From positions 558,001 through 622,000 of the forward strand of contig CAVYPM010000017.1 of NCBI GenBank assembly GCA_963770375.1: a stretch of 64,000 nucleotides of DNA. The letters are read 5' to 3'. The notes beneath the pieces were generated by a model, which was not told the DNA's origin, ran no database searches, and saw only the letters and a list, made by a program, of their open reading frames with translations. Positions 16,646-24,694 of the stretch are shown piece by piece. The stretch comes from DASVBE01 sp963770375 (GTDB lineage Bacteria > Actinomycetota > Actinomycetes > Streptosporangiales > Streptosporangiaceae). Positions within the stretch are counted from its first letter, which is position 1, and each line of letters begins with the position of its first letter. The position numbers were made by a program, and so were the translations under genes.

Positions 16646-18049
16646 GTGAGGCCAGCGCTGAAGCAGGGTCTGCTCCCGGTCTGGCGGGACCGTGACACGC
16701 TGCAGATCGGCATCGATTCGCGGCGGGCGGTGGCGCTCACCGGGCTAGGCGGCGCCGCCTGGCTGCTCAGCCTGTTAGACGGCAGCCGGGACAGGGCCCA
16801 GGTGATCGCCGCCGCGGCGGACCGCGGCCTGCCGGCGAGCCTGGCCGACCACGTGCTCACCCTGCTGGCCGCCGCCGGGGCACTGGACGACTACCCCGCG
16901 GGCACCCTCCGGGCCCTGACCCAGGCGGAGCGCGCCCGGCTGGCCCCGGAACTGGCGGACGCCTCGCTGGCGCACGGCGATACCGACGGCGGCGCCCGCG
17001 TCCTGGCCCGCCGCCAGGCGTCCCGCATCCACGTCTGCGGCCCGGGCCCGATCACGCCCGCGATCGCCGCCATCCTCGCCACAGCGGGCGTCTCCGAGGC
17101 CGTCTGCACCAGCACGTGGCCCATCCCGCCACCCGCCACCCGGCCCGGGCGGCCCCGTCCCGCCCGCCGCCCGGCTCCAGCCGCACGGCCCGCTCGGGCC
17201 GCTGATCCAGCCAGCCGGATGGTGGGTGATGCGGCGCCGGGCGCACACGAATCCACCGATCAGGACCGGAATAGGAAGCGGGCGGCATCCGCGGGTGGGA
17301 CCGGCGTCTCCACGGCGAGGCGGCCGGCTGCCGGGGCACGTTCCGGGCGGGTCGCCTCCGCGGCTCTGGCACCGCACCCGCCCTCAGGCGACCCGGCGAA
17401 GCCAGGCAGCGTGCCTCCGGGGCGGCGGGCAGCGTCACCGGCCAGCCCAGCAACCCAGGACGCGCAGCAGATGACGGTCCGGGACCGGCCAGCAGCATCC
17501 CCGGGCAGCCCAGCCGCCCAGGACGGGCGACGCGTAGCGGTCCCGGCCCGGCGGGCGCCAGTGGCGAGCCGCCGGGCGCGGGACCTGCTGGCCGGCCGGG
17601 AGCCGCGGCCCGATCTGGTCGTGCTGGTGGGCGTGCCGGACCCGCAGGTGGGCGAGCGGTTGATGGCGGATGGGCTGCCGCACCTGGTGGCGTCGGGCCA
17701 GGAGGCGATCGGGATCGTGGGGCCGCTGGTGGTGCCGGGCCGGACGGCCTGCCTGCGGTGCCTGGACCTGACCCGGGCGGAGCTGGATCCCGCCTGGCCG
17801 CTGATCCTGGCCCAGCTGGCCGGACGGCAGGCGGAGCCGCCCGCCTGCGGGGCGGTGCTGACCGCCTCTGTGGCCGCCCTGGCCGCAGCGCAGGCGCAGT
17901 TGTTCGTGGACCGTCCGGGACGGGCCGGGCCGGTCTGGAACGGCACCCTGGAACTGGAAATGCCCGGCTGGCAATGGCGTCGCCGGACCTGGCTGCCGCA
18001 CCCGGACTGCACCTGCGCCCGCCGGCCCGGGCTACCGCCTGACCGCTAA
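16646..18049 (+). CDS. Cyclodehydratase/ThiF-like protein (TOMM leader-binding type) with long disordered insert
   Basis: A 467-residue protein related to the E1-like (ThiF/cyclodehydratase) fold of Rv3196-type proteins. Residues 1-150 give a winged-helix-like start (VALTGLGGAAWLLSLLDGSRDRAQVI) and a short IHVCGPGPITPAIAAILATAGV stretch like a nucleotide-binding strand. The conserved C-terminal half has DLVVLVGVPDPQVGERLMADGLPHLVAS, GPLVVPGRTACLRCLDL and a final CTCARR; these CxxC and CxC pairs probably bind zinc. About 150 residues in between are Pro/Ala/Arg-rich and look disordered. No precursor peptide or partner dehydrogenase is adjacent, so azole peptide synthesis is not indicated. GTG start; gene precedes the ABC1 kinase. 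Confidence 0.65.
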   Translation: MRPALKQGLLPVWRDRDTLQIGIDSRRAVALTGLGGAAWLLSLLDGSRDRAQVIAAAADRGLPASLADHVLTLLAAAGALDDYPAGTLRALTQAERARLAPELADASLAHGDTDGGARVLARRQASRIHVCGPGPITPAIAAILATAGVSEAVCTSTWPIPPPATRPGRPRPARRPAPAARPARAADPASRMVGDAAPGAHESTDQDRNRKRAASAGGTGVSTARRPAAGARSGRVASAALAPHPPSGDPAKPGSVPPGRRAASPASPATQDAQQMTVRDRPAASPGSPAAQDGRRVAVPARRAPVASRRARDLLAGREPRPDLVVLVGVPDPQVGERLMADGLPHLVASGQEAIGIVGPLVVPGRTACLRCLDLTRAELDPAWPLILAQLAGRQAEPPACGAVLTASVAALAAAQAQLFVDRPGRAGPVWNGTLELEMPGWQWRRRTWLPHPDCTCARRPGLPPDR

Positions 18050-18147
18050 CCTGGCGCAGCCAGGGCGGCTCCGTCCCGTCAGCCCAGCGCGAGCTGTTCC
18101 GGCCGTATGGTTTGGGGACCGGACCTCGGCACCTCACCGGGAGGCGC

Positions 18148-18312
18148 ATGCCCCCAGTTCAGCCAGCTGACCGGCCGCGCCTGGCCGACCGGGTCGCCGC
18201 CCTGGTCGTCGCCGCGATCGCCGCCGCCCAGGCCTGGCGCACCGCGCCGCGCCGCACGGGACCGTCATTGCAGGCGCATCGGGCGCCGTCTCCCCGCCGG
18301 TGCCGGGGATGA
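18148..18312 (+). CDS. Possible small protein (54 aa)
   Basis: The 442-bp gap between the cyclodehydratase-like gene and the ABC1 kinase gene holds a 54-codon reading frame starting at ATG 18148 with GGGAGG five bases upstream. Its middle (ADRVAALVVAAIAAAQAW) is a plausible amphipathic or weak membrane helix; the C-terminus is basic. No homologue is recognised and high-GC DNA readily produces such frames, so it is only a candidate. The rest of the gap shows nothing recognisable beyond the GTG start region of the kinase. Confidence 0.25.
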   Translation: MPPVQPADRPRLADRVAALVVAAIAAAQAWRTAPRRTGPSLQAHRAPSPRRCRG

Positions 18313-18491
18313 ATTGGCCGACGGTGCTGGTCACCGGGTCGAATGGCTGCCTGCGCGGAGCGTATGACGGGGACGGCGGCGGGAACCCGCGGCGCATTGG
18401 CAATTACGAAGGGCTTGGTGAGCGGTGCTCCGGTCGCCTTGATCGGGCCGTTCCGTAGAAGGCGGTGCTGGCGTAGCGGACAATAGAGATC

Positions 18492-19853
18492 GTGAACGAT
18501 TTTCCGCGGTGGGCCGTTACCCGGACGGCAAAGCTGGCCACGCTGCCGGTGGGGGTCGCCGGGCGGGCCGCGCTTGGCCTGGGCAAACGGATCGGGGGAC
18601 GGCCGGCCGAGCTGGTAGCGCAGGAGATCCAGCAGCGCACGGCCGATCAGATCTTCCGGGTCCTGGGTGAGCTCAAGGGCGGCGCCATGAAGCTGGCCCA
18701 GGCGCTGTCGATCTTCGAGGCCGCGCTGCCGCCGGAGATCGCGGGGCCGTACCGGTCCACGCTGACCCGGCTGCAGGACTCGGCGCCGCCGCTGCCGGCC
18801 CGGTCGGTCCACCGGGTGCTGGCCGGGGACCTGGGCGCGGACTGGCGGGAGCAGTTCGCGGAGTTCGACGACACGCCCGCGGCCGCCGCGTCGATCGGGC
18901 AGGTGCACCAGGCCGCATGGAAGGACGGCACGAAGGTCGCGGTCAAGATCCAGTACCCGGGCGCCGGCCAGGCGCTGATCAGCGACTTCAATCAGCTCAG
19001 CCGGATCGGCCGGCTGTTCAGCGTGCTCATGCCCGGCCTGGACGTCAAGCCGCTGCTGGCCGAACTCAGGGAGCGGATCGCCGAGGAACTGGACTACAAG
19101 CTCGAGGCCGGCGCCCAGCAGGCGTTCGCCGACGCCTACGCGGACGACCCGGACTTCGCCGTGCCGAACGTGCTGCTCGCCACCGATCATGTGCTGGTCA
19201 GCGAGTGGATGGACGGGACGCCGCTGTCCGCGATCATCGCCAGTGGCAGCAAGGAGGACCGGGACCGGGCCGGGATCCTGCTGGTCCGCTTCCTGTTCTC
19301 CGGCCCCGCGCGGGCCGGGCTACTGCACGCCGACCCGCATCCGGGCAACTACCGGCTGCTCGCGGACGGCCGGCTTGGCGTGCTGGACTTCGGCGCTGTC
19401 GACCGGCTGCCGGACGGGCTGCCGCCGATCTTCGGCAAGCTGCTGCGGATGATGCACGACGAGCACACCGACCCGCGGGACGTGGAGCAGGAGCTCCGGT
19501 CGCACGGCTTCCTGCGGGAGGGGGTCAGCGTCGACCTGGACGCGCTGCATGCGTTCCTGGCCCCGCTCGCCGAGCCGTCCCGGGTCGAGTCGTTCGCGTT
19601 CAGCCGTGAGTGGCTGCGGGAGGAGGCGGGCCGGATGACCGACCGGCGCTCGGCGAACGTGGCCCGGCAGCTCAACATGCCGCCCTCGTACATCCTGATC
19701 CACCGGGTGTCCACGGCCGGCATCGGCGTGCTGTGCCAGCTGGAGTGCGAGGGCCGGTTCCGGGACGAGGTGGTGCGCTGGGTGCCGGGTTACGCCGACG
19801 CGCCCGCCCGGCTCAAAGAACTCCCGCGGGAAAGCGAAACCCGGGCCGGGTGA
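18492..19853 (+). CDS. ABC1/AarF/UbiB-family atypical kinase
   Basis: A 453-residue ABC1-family protein. The family motif KxGQ appears as LKGGAMKLAQALS (about 57-69), followed by AAASIGQVHQA, the phosphate-binding KVAVKIQYPG, the catalytic loop HADPHPGNYRLL and the metal-binding LDFGAVDRLP. The kinase-like fold binds ATP and is linked to isoprenoid lipid handling; the actinobacterial member next to whiB7 (Rv3197) has been associated with macrolide tolerance in mycobacteria, to my knowledge, and that link is not shown here. The GTG start has no strong ribosome site. The stop codon sits in the loop of the terminator hairpin described next. Confidence 0.92.
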   Translation: MNDFPRWAVTRTAKLATLPVGVAGRAALGLGKRIGGRPAELVAQEIQQRTADQIFRVLGELKGGAMKLAQALSIFEAALPPEIAGPYRSTLTRLQDSAPPLPARSVHRVLAGDLGADWREQFAEFDDTPAAAASIGQVHQAAWKDGTKVAVKIQYPGAGQALISDFNQLSRIGRLFSVLMPGLDVKPLLAELRERIAEELDYKLEAGAQQAFADAYADDPDFAVPNVLLATDHVLVSEWMDGTPLSAIIASGSKEDRDRAGILLVRFLFSGPARAGLLHADPHPGNYRLLADGRLGVLDFGAVDRLPDGLPPIFGKLLRMMHDEHTDPRDVEQELRSHGFLREGVSVDLDALHAFLAPLAEPSRVESFAFSREWLREEAGRMTDRRSANVARQLNMPPSYILIHRVSTAGIGVLCQLECEGRFRDEVVRWVPGYADAPARLKELPRESETRAG

Positions 19854-19867
19854 TCCCGGCCCGGGTT
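19838..19867. terminator. Perfect hairpin overlapping the ABC1 kinase stop codon
   Basis: A 13-bp perfect stem (AACCCGGGCCGGG at 19838-19850 pairing with 19855-19867) encloses the four-base loop TGAT, which carries the kinase's TGA. No T-run follows on either strand, so any termination would not be the classical intrinsic type. It lies between converging genes and could serve both directions. Confidence 0.7.
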
Positions 19868-19925
19868 CGGCCTGGCTGAGACGAGAACCCAGCCATCCGG
19901 CTGAGCAGAAACCCAGCCATCTCGG

Positions 19926-20123
19926 TTAGTGGTCCAGCCTCAGGGCCAGCTCAGCGCGCAGCCGCATGGCTTCGCACTGGGCCTGAGCCAGGTTCCGCTC
20001 GGCTCGCTTGGCCCGGCGGGACATCCTGGTCATAGCGCGGACCTGACGGGCCCGGCTCTGCTGCTGGGCGTAGTCCTGTAGTGAGCGCTGTCGCTCCATG
20101 GCGACCGCTTCGTGGTGATACAC
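19926..20123 (-). CDS. Small basic helical protein downstream of whiB7
   Basis: A 65-residue protein of unknown function. It is rich in Arg, Gln and Ala (MERQRSLQDYAQQQSRARQ, RRAKRAERNLAQAQCEAMRL) with a heptad-like pattern suggesting one long helix or coiled coil. The GTG at 20123 is chosen because GGGAG lies six bases upstream; an ATG at 20099 is an alternative. It follows whiB7 by 168 bases on the same strand and could share its transcript. No family was recognised. Confidence 0.55.
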   Translation of the reverse strand: MYHHEAVAMERQRSLQDYAQQQSRARQVRAMTRMSRRAKRAERNLAQAQCEAMRLRAELALRLDH

Positions 20124-20291
20124 AGCAAACTCCCGACTTCGTTGTCTGGTGAGTGACCGGGCGGTGTCCTGCCGCCCGGCCAGGTACTGGCCAGCCCGCC
20201 GCCGGGTGGCGGCGGTGGCGATGGCTTCCGCGGAAACCGTGCCGGTGTCCCGGCCGTCCGGCGGGCCCCGGGAGCCCGCCGGACGTCCAGA

Positions 20292-20708
20292 TCACGCGGC
20301 GACGTCGGTCTTCCGCGGACGTCCCCGTGGCCGCTTGCGGGGCACTACCACACCCCGCAGGAACAGCTCGCCGCCCCAGACACCCCAGGGCTCGGCGCGC
20401 TCGAGCGCGCCGGACAGGCAGTCAGCCTGCCGCGGGCACGTACGGCACAGTGCCTTCGCGTACTCCACGTCATCAGGCGACTCGGCGAAGAACAGATCCG
20501 GGTCGTCGGTGCAGGGCAGCCGCTGGCTGGACGGCACCCCGAGCGTGGTGACCGGAGCCGGGCGGGAGCCATCCGCCGGTCCCGGGAGTGACGGGACGCC
20601 ACCCGGCAGGGCTGCCGGGCCCGTCACAGTGATCGCCGCCCCCTGCGCGGCGCGTGCCTCGAACCCCGCCAGGCTTCCCAGAACGGCGGTGGTGCCGGGC
20701 CGATGCAT
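20292..20708 (-). CDS. whiB7: WhiB7-type redox-responsive activator with AT-hook
   Basis: A 138-residue WhiB protein. Fe-S cysteines are at about 66, 88, 91 and 97, the EPWGVWGG sigma-contact turn at 106-113 and the AT-hook RKRPRGRPRK at 124-133, the combination that defines WhiB7. WhiB7 binds the principal sigma factor and an AT tract next to the -35 element and switches on intrinsic antibiotic resistance. ATG 20708 follows AGAGGGG by nine bases; a TTG nine bases earlier is less likely. The first 60 residues are an unconserved Ala/Pro-rich extension compared with about 95 residues in mycobacteria, so translation may really start further in. It is preceded by a long leader with a small ORF and two hairpins. 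Confidence 0.92.
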   Translation of the reverse strand: MHRPGTTAVLGSLAGFEARAAQGAAITVTGPAALPGGVPSLPGPADGSRPAPVTTLGVPSSQRLPCTDDPDLFFAESPDDVEYAKALCRTCPRQADCLSGALERAEPWGVWGGELFLRGVVVPRKRPRGRPRKTDVAA

Positions 20709-20779
20709 TGCAGCCAACCCCTCTCATCTCTCAGAGCGTCTCGTACGCCTCTGACAAAACGGCGGCCTCGCATGACAAA

Positions 20780-20809
20780 GGCCGCGGACCCGATTTCGGG
20801 TCCGCGGCC
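20780..20809 (-). terminator. Strong hairpin in the whiB7 leader (putative attenuator)
   Basis: A 14-bp perfect stem (20780-20793 with 20796-20809, GGCCGCGGACCCGA arm) with almost no loop stands 71 bases before the whiB7 start. On the whiB7 strand it is followed by TTTGTCATG, a short T-rich run. A second, smaller hairpin (CCGGTCT-loop-AGACCGG, 20823-20840) lies just before it and contains the stop codon of the leader ORF. whiB7 leaders in other actinobacteria carry an intrinsic terminator that antibiotics relieve; this arrangement fits, but read-through has not been shown here. Confidence 0.7.
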
Positions 20810-20831
20810 TGAGGGGTTCCGGCCGGTCTTT

Positions 20832-21173
20832 CTAGACCGGATCCCTTGGCGGAAGCGAACCCAATGCACCACCGATGGCAGCGGTGCTACGGGCCTTCTC
20901 CTGGTCCTGCTTGTGGGCGCACAGGCCGCTGGCAGCGGCCGTGCTGGGCTGCGCCGACAGAGCCGACGCATTGCGAGCTGGGGTAAAGCTGATGGATGCC
21001 GCGTAACGGCCCGGCGTGACACCAGTGGTGGACAGCCACGGTCGGATGCGCACGACGAGGCCGGCGCCGGCGGAGCCGGTCTCGGCCAGGTGCCCTGTGA
21101 GGGCGGTGCCCGCGCTGGTCAGGCGGGCACGCTGCACATCCGCGTCAGCGGGCAGCATGATCTTGTTCAGCAT
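20832..21173 (-). CDS. Leader ORF of whiB7 (113 aa)
   Basis: A 113-residue frame in the whiB7 leader. ATG 21173 has a perfect AAGGAGGT seven bases upstream, the best ribosome site seen near whiB7. The product (MLNKIMLPADADVQRARLTS at the start) has no recognised domain and ends with many Ala/Ser residues. Its TAG lies inside the small hairpin at 20823-20840, so a ribosome finishing or stalling here would change folding of that hairpin and the attenuator behind it. Known whiB7 leader ORFs are usually much shorter. It may be a regulatory leader peptide, an independent small gene, or both. Confidence 0.6.
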   Translation of the reverse strand: MLNKIMLPADADVQRARLTSAGTALTGHLAETGSAGAGLVVRIRPWLSTTGVTPGRYAASISFTPARNASALSAQPSTAAASGLCAHKQDQEKARSTAAIGGALGSLPPRDPV

Positions 21174-21211
21174 CCTGGGCACCTCCTTAGGACAGCGTCG
21201 AGCGTGCGGAC

Positions 21212-21259
21212 ATGGGTGAAGCCTACGTAGAGGCCGGCGGACGGGGCAACTATTTTTCT
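21212..21259 (-). promoter_or_regulatory. WhiB7-type promoter (AT tract, -35, -10) for the leader and whiB7
   Basis: Reading towards whiB7, an AT tract AGAAAAATAG (21250-21259) abuts a -35-like TTGCCC (21244-21249); after an 18-base spacer comes TAGGCT (21220-21225), matching the TANNNT -10 of actinobacteria. Transcription would begin near 21213. An AT tract immediately before the -35 is the WhiB7 binding signature, so autoregulation is likely. The tract overlaps the tesB stop codon, which suggests the tesB 3' end also carries the whiB7 control site. Confidence 0.6.
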
Positions 21260-22134
21260 ACCTGCTCTTTTGCGGCCCGTCTCGTGGTCCTAATCAGCCC
21301 CTCCTGCACCACCGATACCACCAGCTGACCGTCCTGGGTGAACAGCTCCCCGCGGGCCAGCCCGCGGGCCCCGGACGTGGCCGGCGATTCCTGCGCGTAC
21401 AGCAGCCAGCGGTCGGCCCGGAACGGCCGGTGGAACCACATGGCGTGGTCCAGGCTGGCACCGGATGTCTCCCCGTCGGCCCAGGACCGGCCGTGTGCCA
21501 GCAGCACCGAGTCCAGCAGGGTCATGTCCGAGGCGTAGGTCATCAGGCAGACGTGCAGCAGCGGGTCGTCGGGCAGTTCGCCGTCGGCGCGCAGCCAGAC
21601 CAGGTTGGAGGTGGCCCGCAGCGACGGGTCGGCGATGGCGTCGAACGTCAGCGGGCCGACGTGGCGCAGGTCGATCGGGCCCCGGTACATCTCCCCGGCT
21701 TCCCGCCCGAACAGCTCCGCCATCCGGTCCGCGGTGGGGATGACCGCCTCGGGCGCGGGGACCGAGGGCATCGGCAGGCCGTGCTCCTCCCCCGGCTCCG
21801 GGTAATGGAACGAGGCGGACAGCGTGAAGATCGTCTTGCCGTGCTGCACCGCGGAGACCCGCCGGGTGGTGAACGACCGGCCGTCCCTGACCCGGTCGAC
21901 CATGTAGATGATCGGCACCGTGGGGTCGCCCGGCCGGATGAAGTAGGCGTGCAGGGAGTGCACCGGCCGGTCGGCGGGCACCGTACGGCCCGCTGCAACC
22001 AGGGCCTGGCCGGCCACCTGCCCGCCGAACACCCGCTGCCGCCGCTCGTTCTCCGGGCTGCGGCCGCGGAAGATGTTGACCTCGATCTGCTCCAGGTCGA
22101 GCAGGGCCACCACGTCGTCGAGCGCCTGGCTCAT
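21250..22134 (-). CDS. tesB: Acyl-CoA thioesterase II (TesB)
   Basis: A 294-residue double hot-dog thioesterase. The first hot-dog contains RVFGGQVAGQALVAAGRTV and HSLHAYFIRPGDP with the family's YF-RPGD region; the second has ASLDHAMWFHRPFRADRWLLY with the conserved aspartate and ARGELFTQDGQLVVSVVQEGLIR. It hydrolyses medium- and long-chain acyl-CoA to free acid and CoA in the cytoplasm. The ATG at 22134 overlaps the uvrD2 stop (ATGA), so the pair is coupled. The stop lies within the whiB7 control region. Confidence 0.93.
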   Translation of the reverse strand: MSQALDDVVALLDLEQIEVNIFRGRSPENERRQRVFGGQVAGQALVAAGRTVPADRPVHSLHAYFIRPGDPTVPIIYMVDRVRDGRSFTTRRVSAVQHGKTIFTLSASFHYPEPGEEHGLPMPSVPAPEAVIPTADRMAELFGREAGEMYRGPIDLRHVGPLTFDAIADPSLRATSNLVWLRADGELPDDPLLHVCLMTYASDMTLLDSVLLAHGRSWADGETSGASLDHAMWFHRPFRADRWLLYAQESPATSGARGLARGELFTQDGQLVVSVVQEGLIRTTRRAAKEQVEK

Positions 22135-24344
22135 CGGACCGCACCCTCCGTCCCGGCCCGTGGCGCGCACAGCGCGATCACCGCGGCACCGTACCGGTCC
22201 AGCTTGGCCTGGCCGACACCGGGGATGGCGGCAAGGGCCGCCAGGCTGCCGGGACGGGCGTCGGCGATCCGGGCCAGCGCCGCGTCGGAGAAGATCACGA
22301 ACGCCGGGACGGACTGCTCCCTGGCCGCCTCGCGGCGCCATTCGCGCAGCTGCAGGAACAGCGGGCTGCCCGGATCGCCGGCCGCGGACCCGGACCCGGC
22401 CCCGCGGGCCGTACCGCGCCGGCCCTCGCTGCCCGGACCGGCCCCGGCCCGCGCGCTGGCACCCGGGACGGCCCCCGCCAGCCGGCCGGGCGTGCGCAGG
22501 CCATCGAGGAACCGGGACGGCTTGCGGCTGGCCCGGCCGCCCGGCGTGCGGGCCAGCGCCCAGGACAGGTGCAGCCGGTGCCGGGCCCTGGTCACCCCGA
22601 CGTAGAACAGCCGCCGCTCCTCCTCCACCGCCTCGTCGGTCTGCGCGTAGATGATCGGCAGCATGCCCTCGGTCAGCCCGGGCATGAACACCGCCTCCCA
22701 CTCGAGGCCCTTGGCGGCGTGCAGCGAGGCCAGGGTGACGCCGTCCAGCCGGGGAACCTGCCCGCTGGCGCTGCGGTGCCGTAGCTCAGCGGCCAGGTCA
22801 GGAAGCGAGGCGCCGGTGCGGGCGGCGAAGAAGTCGTCCGCGAGCTGGGCCAGCGCCTGCAGCGACTCCCATTTCTCCCGGGCCTGGCCGCGGCCGCCGG
22901 GCGGCTCGGCGGTCAGGCCCAGGCCGGCCAGGATCGGCCGGACCTGGCTCGCGGGATCGTCGGGGGCGGACGCGGACTTCGCGGCTGCGCGCAGGTGGGC
23001 CACGGCCATCTTGACCTCGGGCCGGTCGAAGAACCGCTCCGCCCCGCGGACCTGGAACGGCACCCCGGCGTCGGCCAGCGCCTGCTCGAGCAGGGGGGTC
23101 TGCGCGTTGATCCGGACCAGCACGGCGATGTCGCTGGCCGGCAGCCCCGCCGCGATCAGCGCCGCGGCCCGCCGGGCCACCAGCGCGGCCTCGGCGTCCT
23201 CGTCCCCGACCTCGTCAAAGCCCGGCTCGGGCCCGGCCGGGCGCTGGGCGATCAGCGCGTCCGGCGCGGCGGCCCCGGCCCGGGTCAGCCGGCTGACCAG
23301 GCCGCCCGGCGGCCGGCCGGCGGCCAGCCCGCTGACCCGGTTGGCCAGAGCGACCACCTGCGGCGACGACCGGTAGTTGCGGATCAGCCGGATCACCGTG
23401 GCGGACGGGAACTGACGGCCGAACCCAGTCAGGAAGGCGGGCGAGGCGCCGGTGAACGAGTAGATCGTCTGCCGGGGGTCGCCGACCACGCAGACGTCGT
23501 CCCGGCCGCCCAGCCACACGTCGAGCAGCAGCTTCTGCAGCGGGTTGATGTCCTGGTACTCATCCACCGTGAAGTAGGCGTACCGGTCGCGGACCGAGGC
23601 CGCCGCGGCGGGGGTGTCGGCGAGCAGCGCCGCGGTCAGCTCCAGCACGGACTCGAAGTCCACTAGGTTCCTGGCCCGGCGAAGCTCCTCGTAGGCGGCA
23701 TACACCCGGGACAGCTGGTCCGGCGGAATCGGCAGCGTACCCCTCAACGCAACACTCGCTTCGGCGTAGCCCTCCGGGCGGACCTGGCTGACCTTTGCCC
23801 ACTCAATCTCGGTCGCGATGTCGCGCAGCTCAGCCGAGCCGGCCGTGACCCGCAGCTGCCGGGCTGCCTCGGCGATCAGGGGCACTTTGGAGTCGAGCAC
23901 CCGCGGGGCCGGGCCGCCCACGGCCGACGGCCAGAAGTGGGTGAGCTGCCGCAGCGCGGCGGAGTGGAAGGTCAGCGCCTGCACCCGGTCCAGGCCCGCA
24001 CCGGGAACCGCGGCGCCGAGCTGGCGAAGCCGGGTGCGCAGCTCCCCCGCAGCACGGGTGGTGAACGTCACAGCGAGGACCCGGTCCGGGCTGACCACGC
24101 CGGTGGCCACCGCGTAGGCGATCCGGTGGGTCACCGCTCTGGTCTTGCCCGTGCCGGCCCCGGCCAGCACGCACACCGGGCCGCGGCTGGCCAGCGCAAC
24201 CTGCTGCTGCTCGGGGTCCAGCGCGGCCAGCAGGACGTCCGGGCCGGCCAGCAGGCCGTCAGGGCTCGCCTCCAGGTCGCCGGAACCGGTTTCCGCGGTG
24301 CGCTGCGGGGCAGTCGACAGATCCTCCACCTCCTTGCCCGACAT
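22131..24344 (-). CDS. uvrD2: ATP-dependent DNA helicase UvrD2 with HRDC domain
   Basis: A 737-residue superfamily 1A helicase. Walker A is LAGAGTGKTRAVTHR near residue 60; Walker B is YFTVDEYQDINPLQ; further motifs are VVGDPRQTIYSFTGA, RNYRSSPQVVALANRV, LASLHAAKGLEWEAVF and LFYVGVTRARHRL. After a Gly/Ala-rich linker the C-terminus (about 660-730) is an HRDC domain (PAFVIFSDAALARIA, LAAIPGVGQAKLDRYG), the layout of mycobacterial UvrD2. It unwinds DNA 3'-5' in repair. The ATG at 24344 is provisional because an AAGGAGGTGGAG stretch lies just inside the frame. Divergent from the mycoredoxin gene by 95 bases. Confidence 0.94.
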   Translation of the reverse strand: MSGKEVEDLSTAPQRTAETGSGDLEASPDGLLAGPDVLLAALDPEQQQVALASRGPVCVLAGAGTGKTRAVTHRIAYAVATGVVSPDRVLAVTFTTRAAGELRTRLRQLGAAVPGAGLDRVQALTFHSAALRQLTHFWPSAVGGPAPRVLDSKVPLIAEAARQLRVTAGSAELRDIATEIEWAKVSQVRPEGYAEASVALRGTLPIPPDQLSRVYAAYEELRRARNLVDFESVLELTAALLADTPAAAASVRDRYAYFTVDEYQDINPLQKLLLDVWLGGRDDVCVVGDPRQTIYSFTGASPAFLTGFGRQFPSATVIRLIRNYRSSPQVVALANRVSGLAAGRPPGGLVSRLTRAGAAAPDALIAQRPAGPEPGFDEVGDEDAEAALVARRAAALIAAGLPASDIAVLVRINAQTPLLEQALADAGVPFQVRGAERFFDRPEVKMAVAHLRAAAKSASAPDDPASQVRPILAGLGLTAEPPGGRGQAREKWESLQALAQLADDFFAARTGASLPDLAAELRHRSASGQVPRLDGVTLASLHAAKGLEWEAVFMPGLTEGMLPIIYAQTDEAVEEERRLFYVGVTRARHRLHLSWALARTPGGRASRKPSRFLDGLRTPGRLAGAVPGASARAGAGPGSEGRRGTARGAGSGSAAGDPGSPLFLQLREWRREAAREQSVPAFVIFSDAALARIADARPGSLAALAAIPGVGQAKLDRYGAAVIALCAPRAGTEGAVR

Positions 24345-24439
24345 CCTGGCCTATGCCACCGACGCAGCGGGGAATCGGGCGCATGGCCAGCGTGTTAGTT
24401 ACGCTCGGACCAGAACGGTAACGAAGGAGAAGTGGACTT

Positions 24440-24694
24440 ATGCCGCAGCCGCTGACTATGTACACCACCCCGTGGTGCGCGTTCTGCCGGCGGCTCAAGA
24501 GCCAGCTAGCCCGGGACGGCATCGAGATGACCGAGGTTGACATCGAGCAGGACCCGGCCGCCGCGGACTACGTAATGAGCGTCAACGGCGGCTTCCAGAC
24601 CGTACCGACCGTCGTGTTCCCTGACGGCAGCGCCATGACCAACCCGTCGGCCGCGCAAGTCAAGGAACGCCTGAGCCAGCTGGCTGTCAGTTAA
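24440..24694 (+). CDS. mrx1: Mycoredoxin (glutaredoxin-like), Mrx1 type
   Basis: An 84-residue glutaredoxin-fold protein. The redox motif CAFC is at residues 13-16, the cis-proline is in QTVPTVVFPDG, and VMSVNGGFQ is typical of mycoredoxins. It reduces mycothiol mixed disulfides on proteins using mycothiol and mycothione reductase as electron source. GAAGGAG lies ten bases before the ATG. Its stop overlaps the next start (TAATG), so it is coupled to the ANTAR gene. The uvrD2-mrx1 divergent pair is a standard actinobacterial arrangement. Confidence 0.92.
   Translation: MPQPLTMYTTPWCAFCRRLKSQLARDGIEMTEVDIEQDPAAADYVMSVNGGFQTVPTVVFPDGSAMTNPSAAQVKERLSQLAVS

Noticed and set aside
16646..18049. Azole-peptide (TOMM) biosynthetic cluster
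   Set aside because: No precursor peptide, dehydrogenase or YcaO protein is present; only the cyclodehydratase-like fold is shared.
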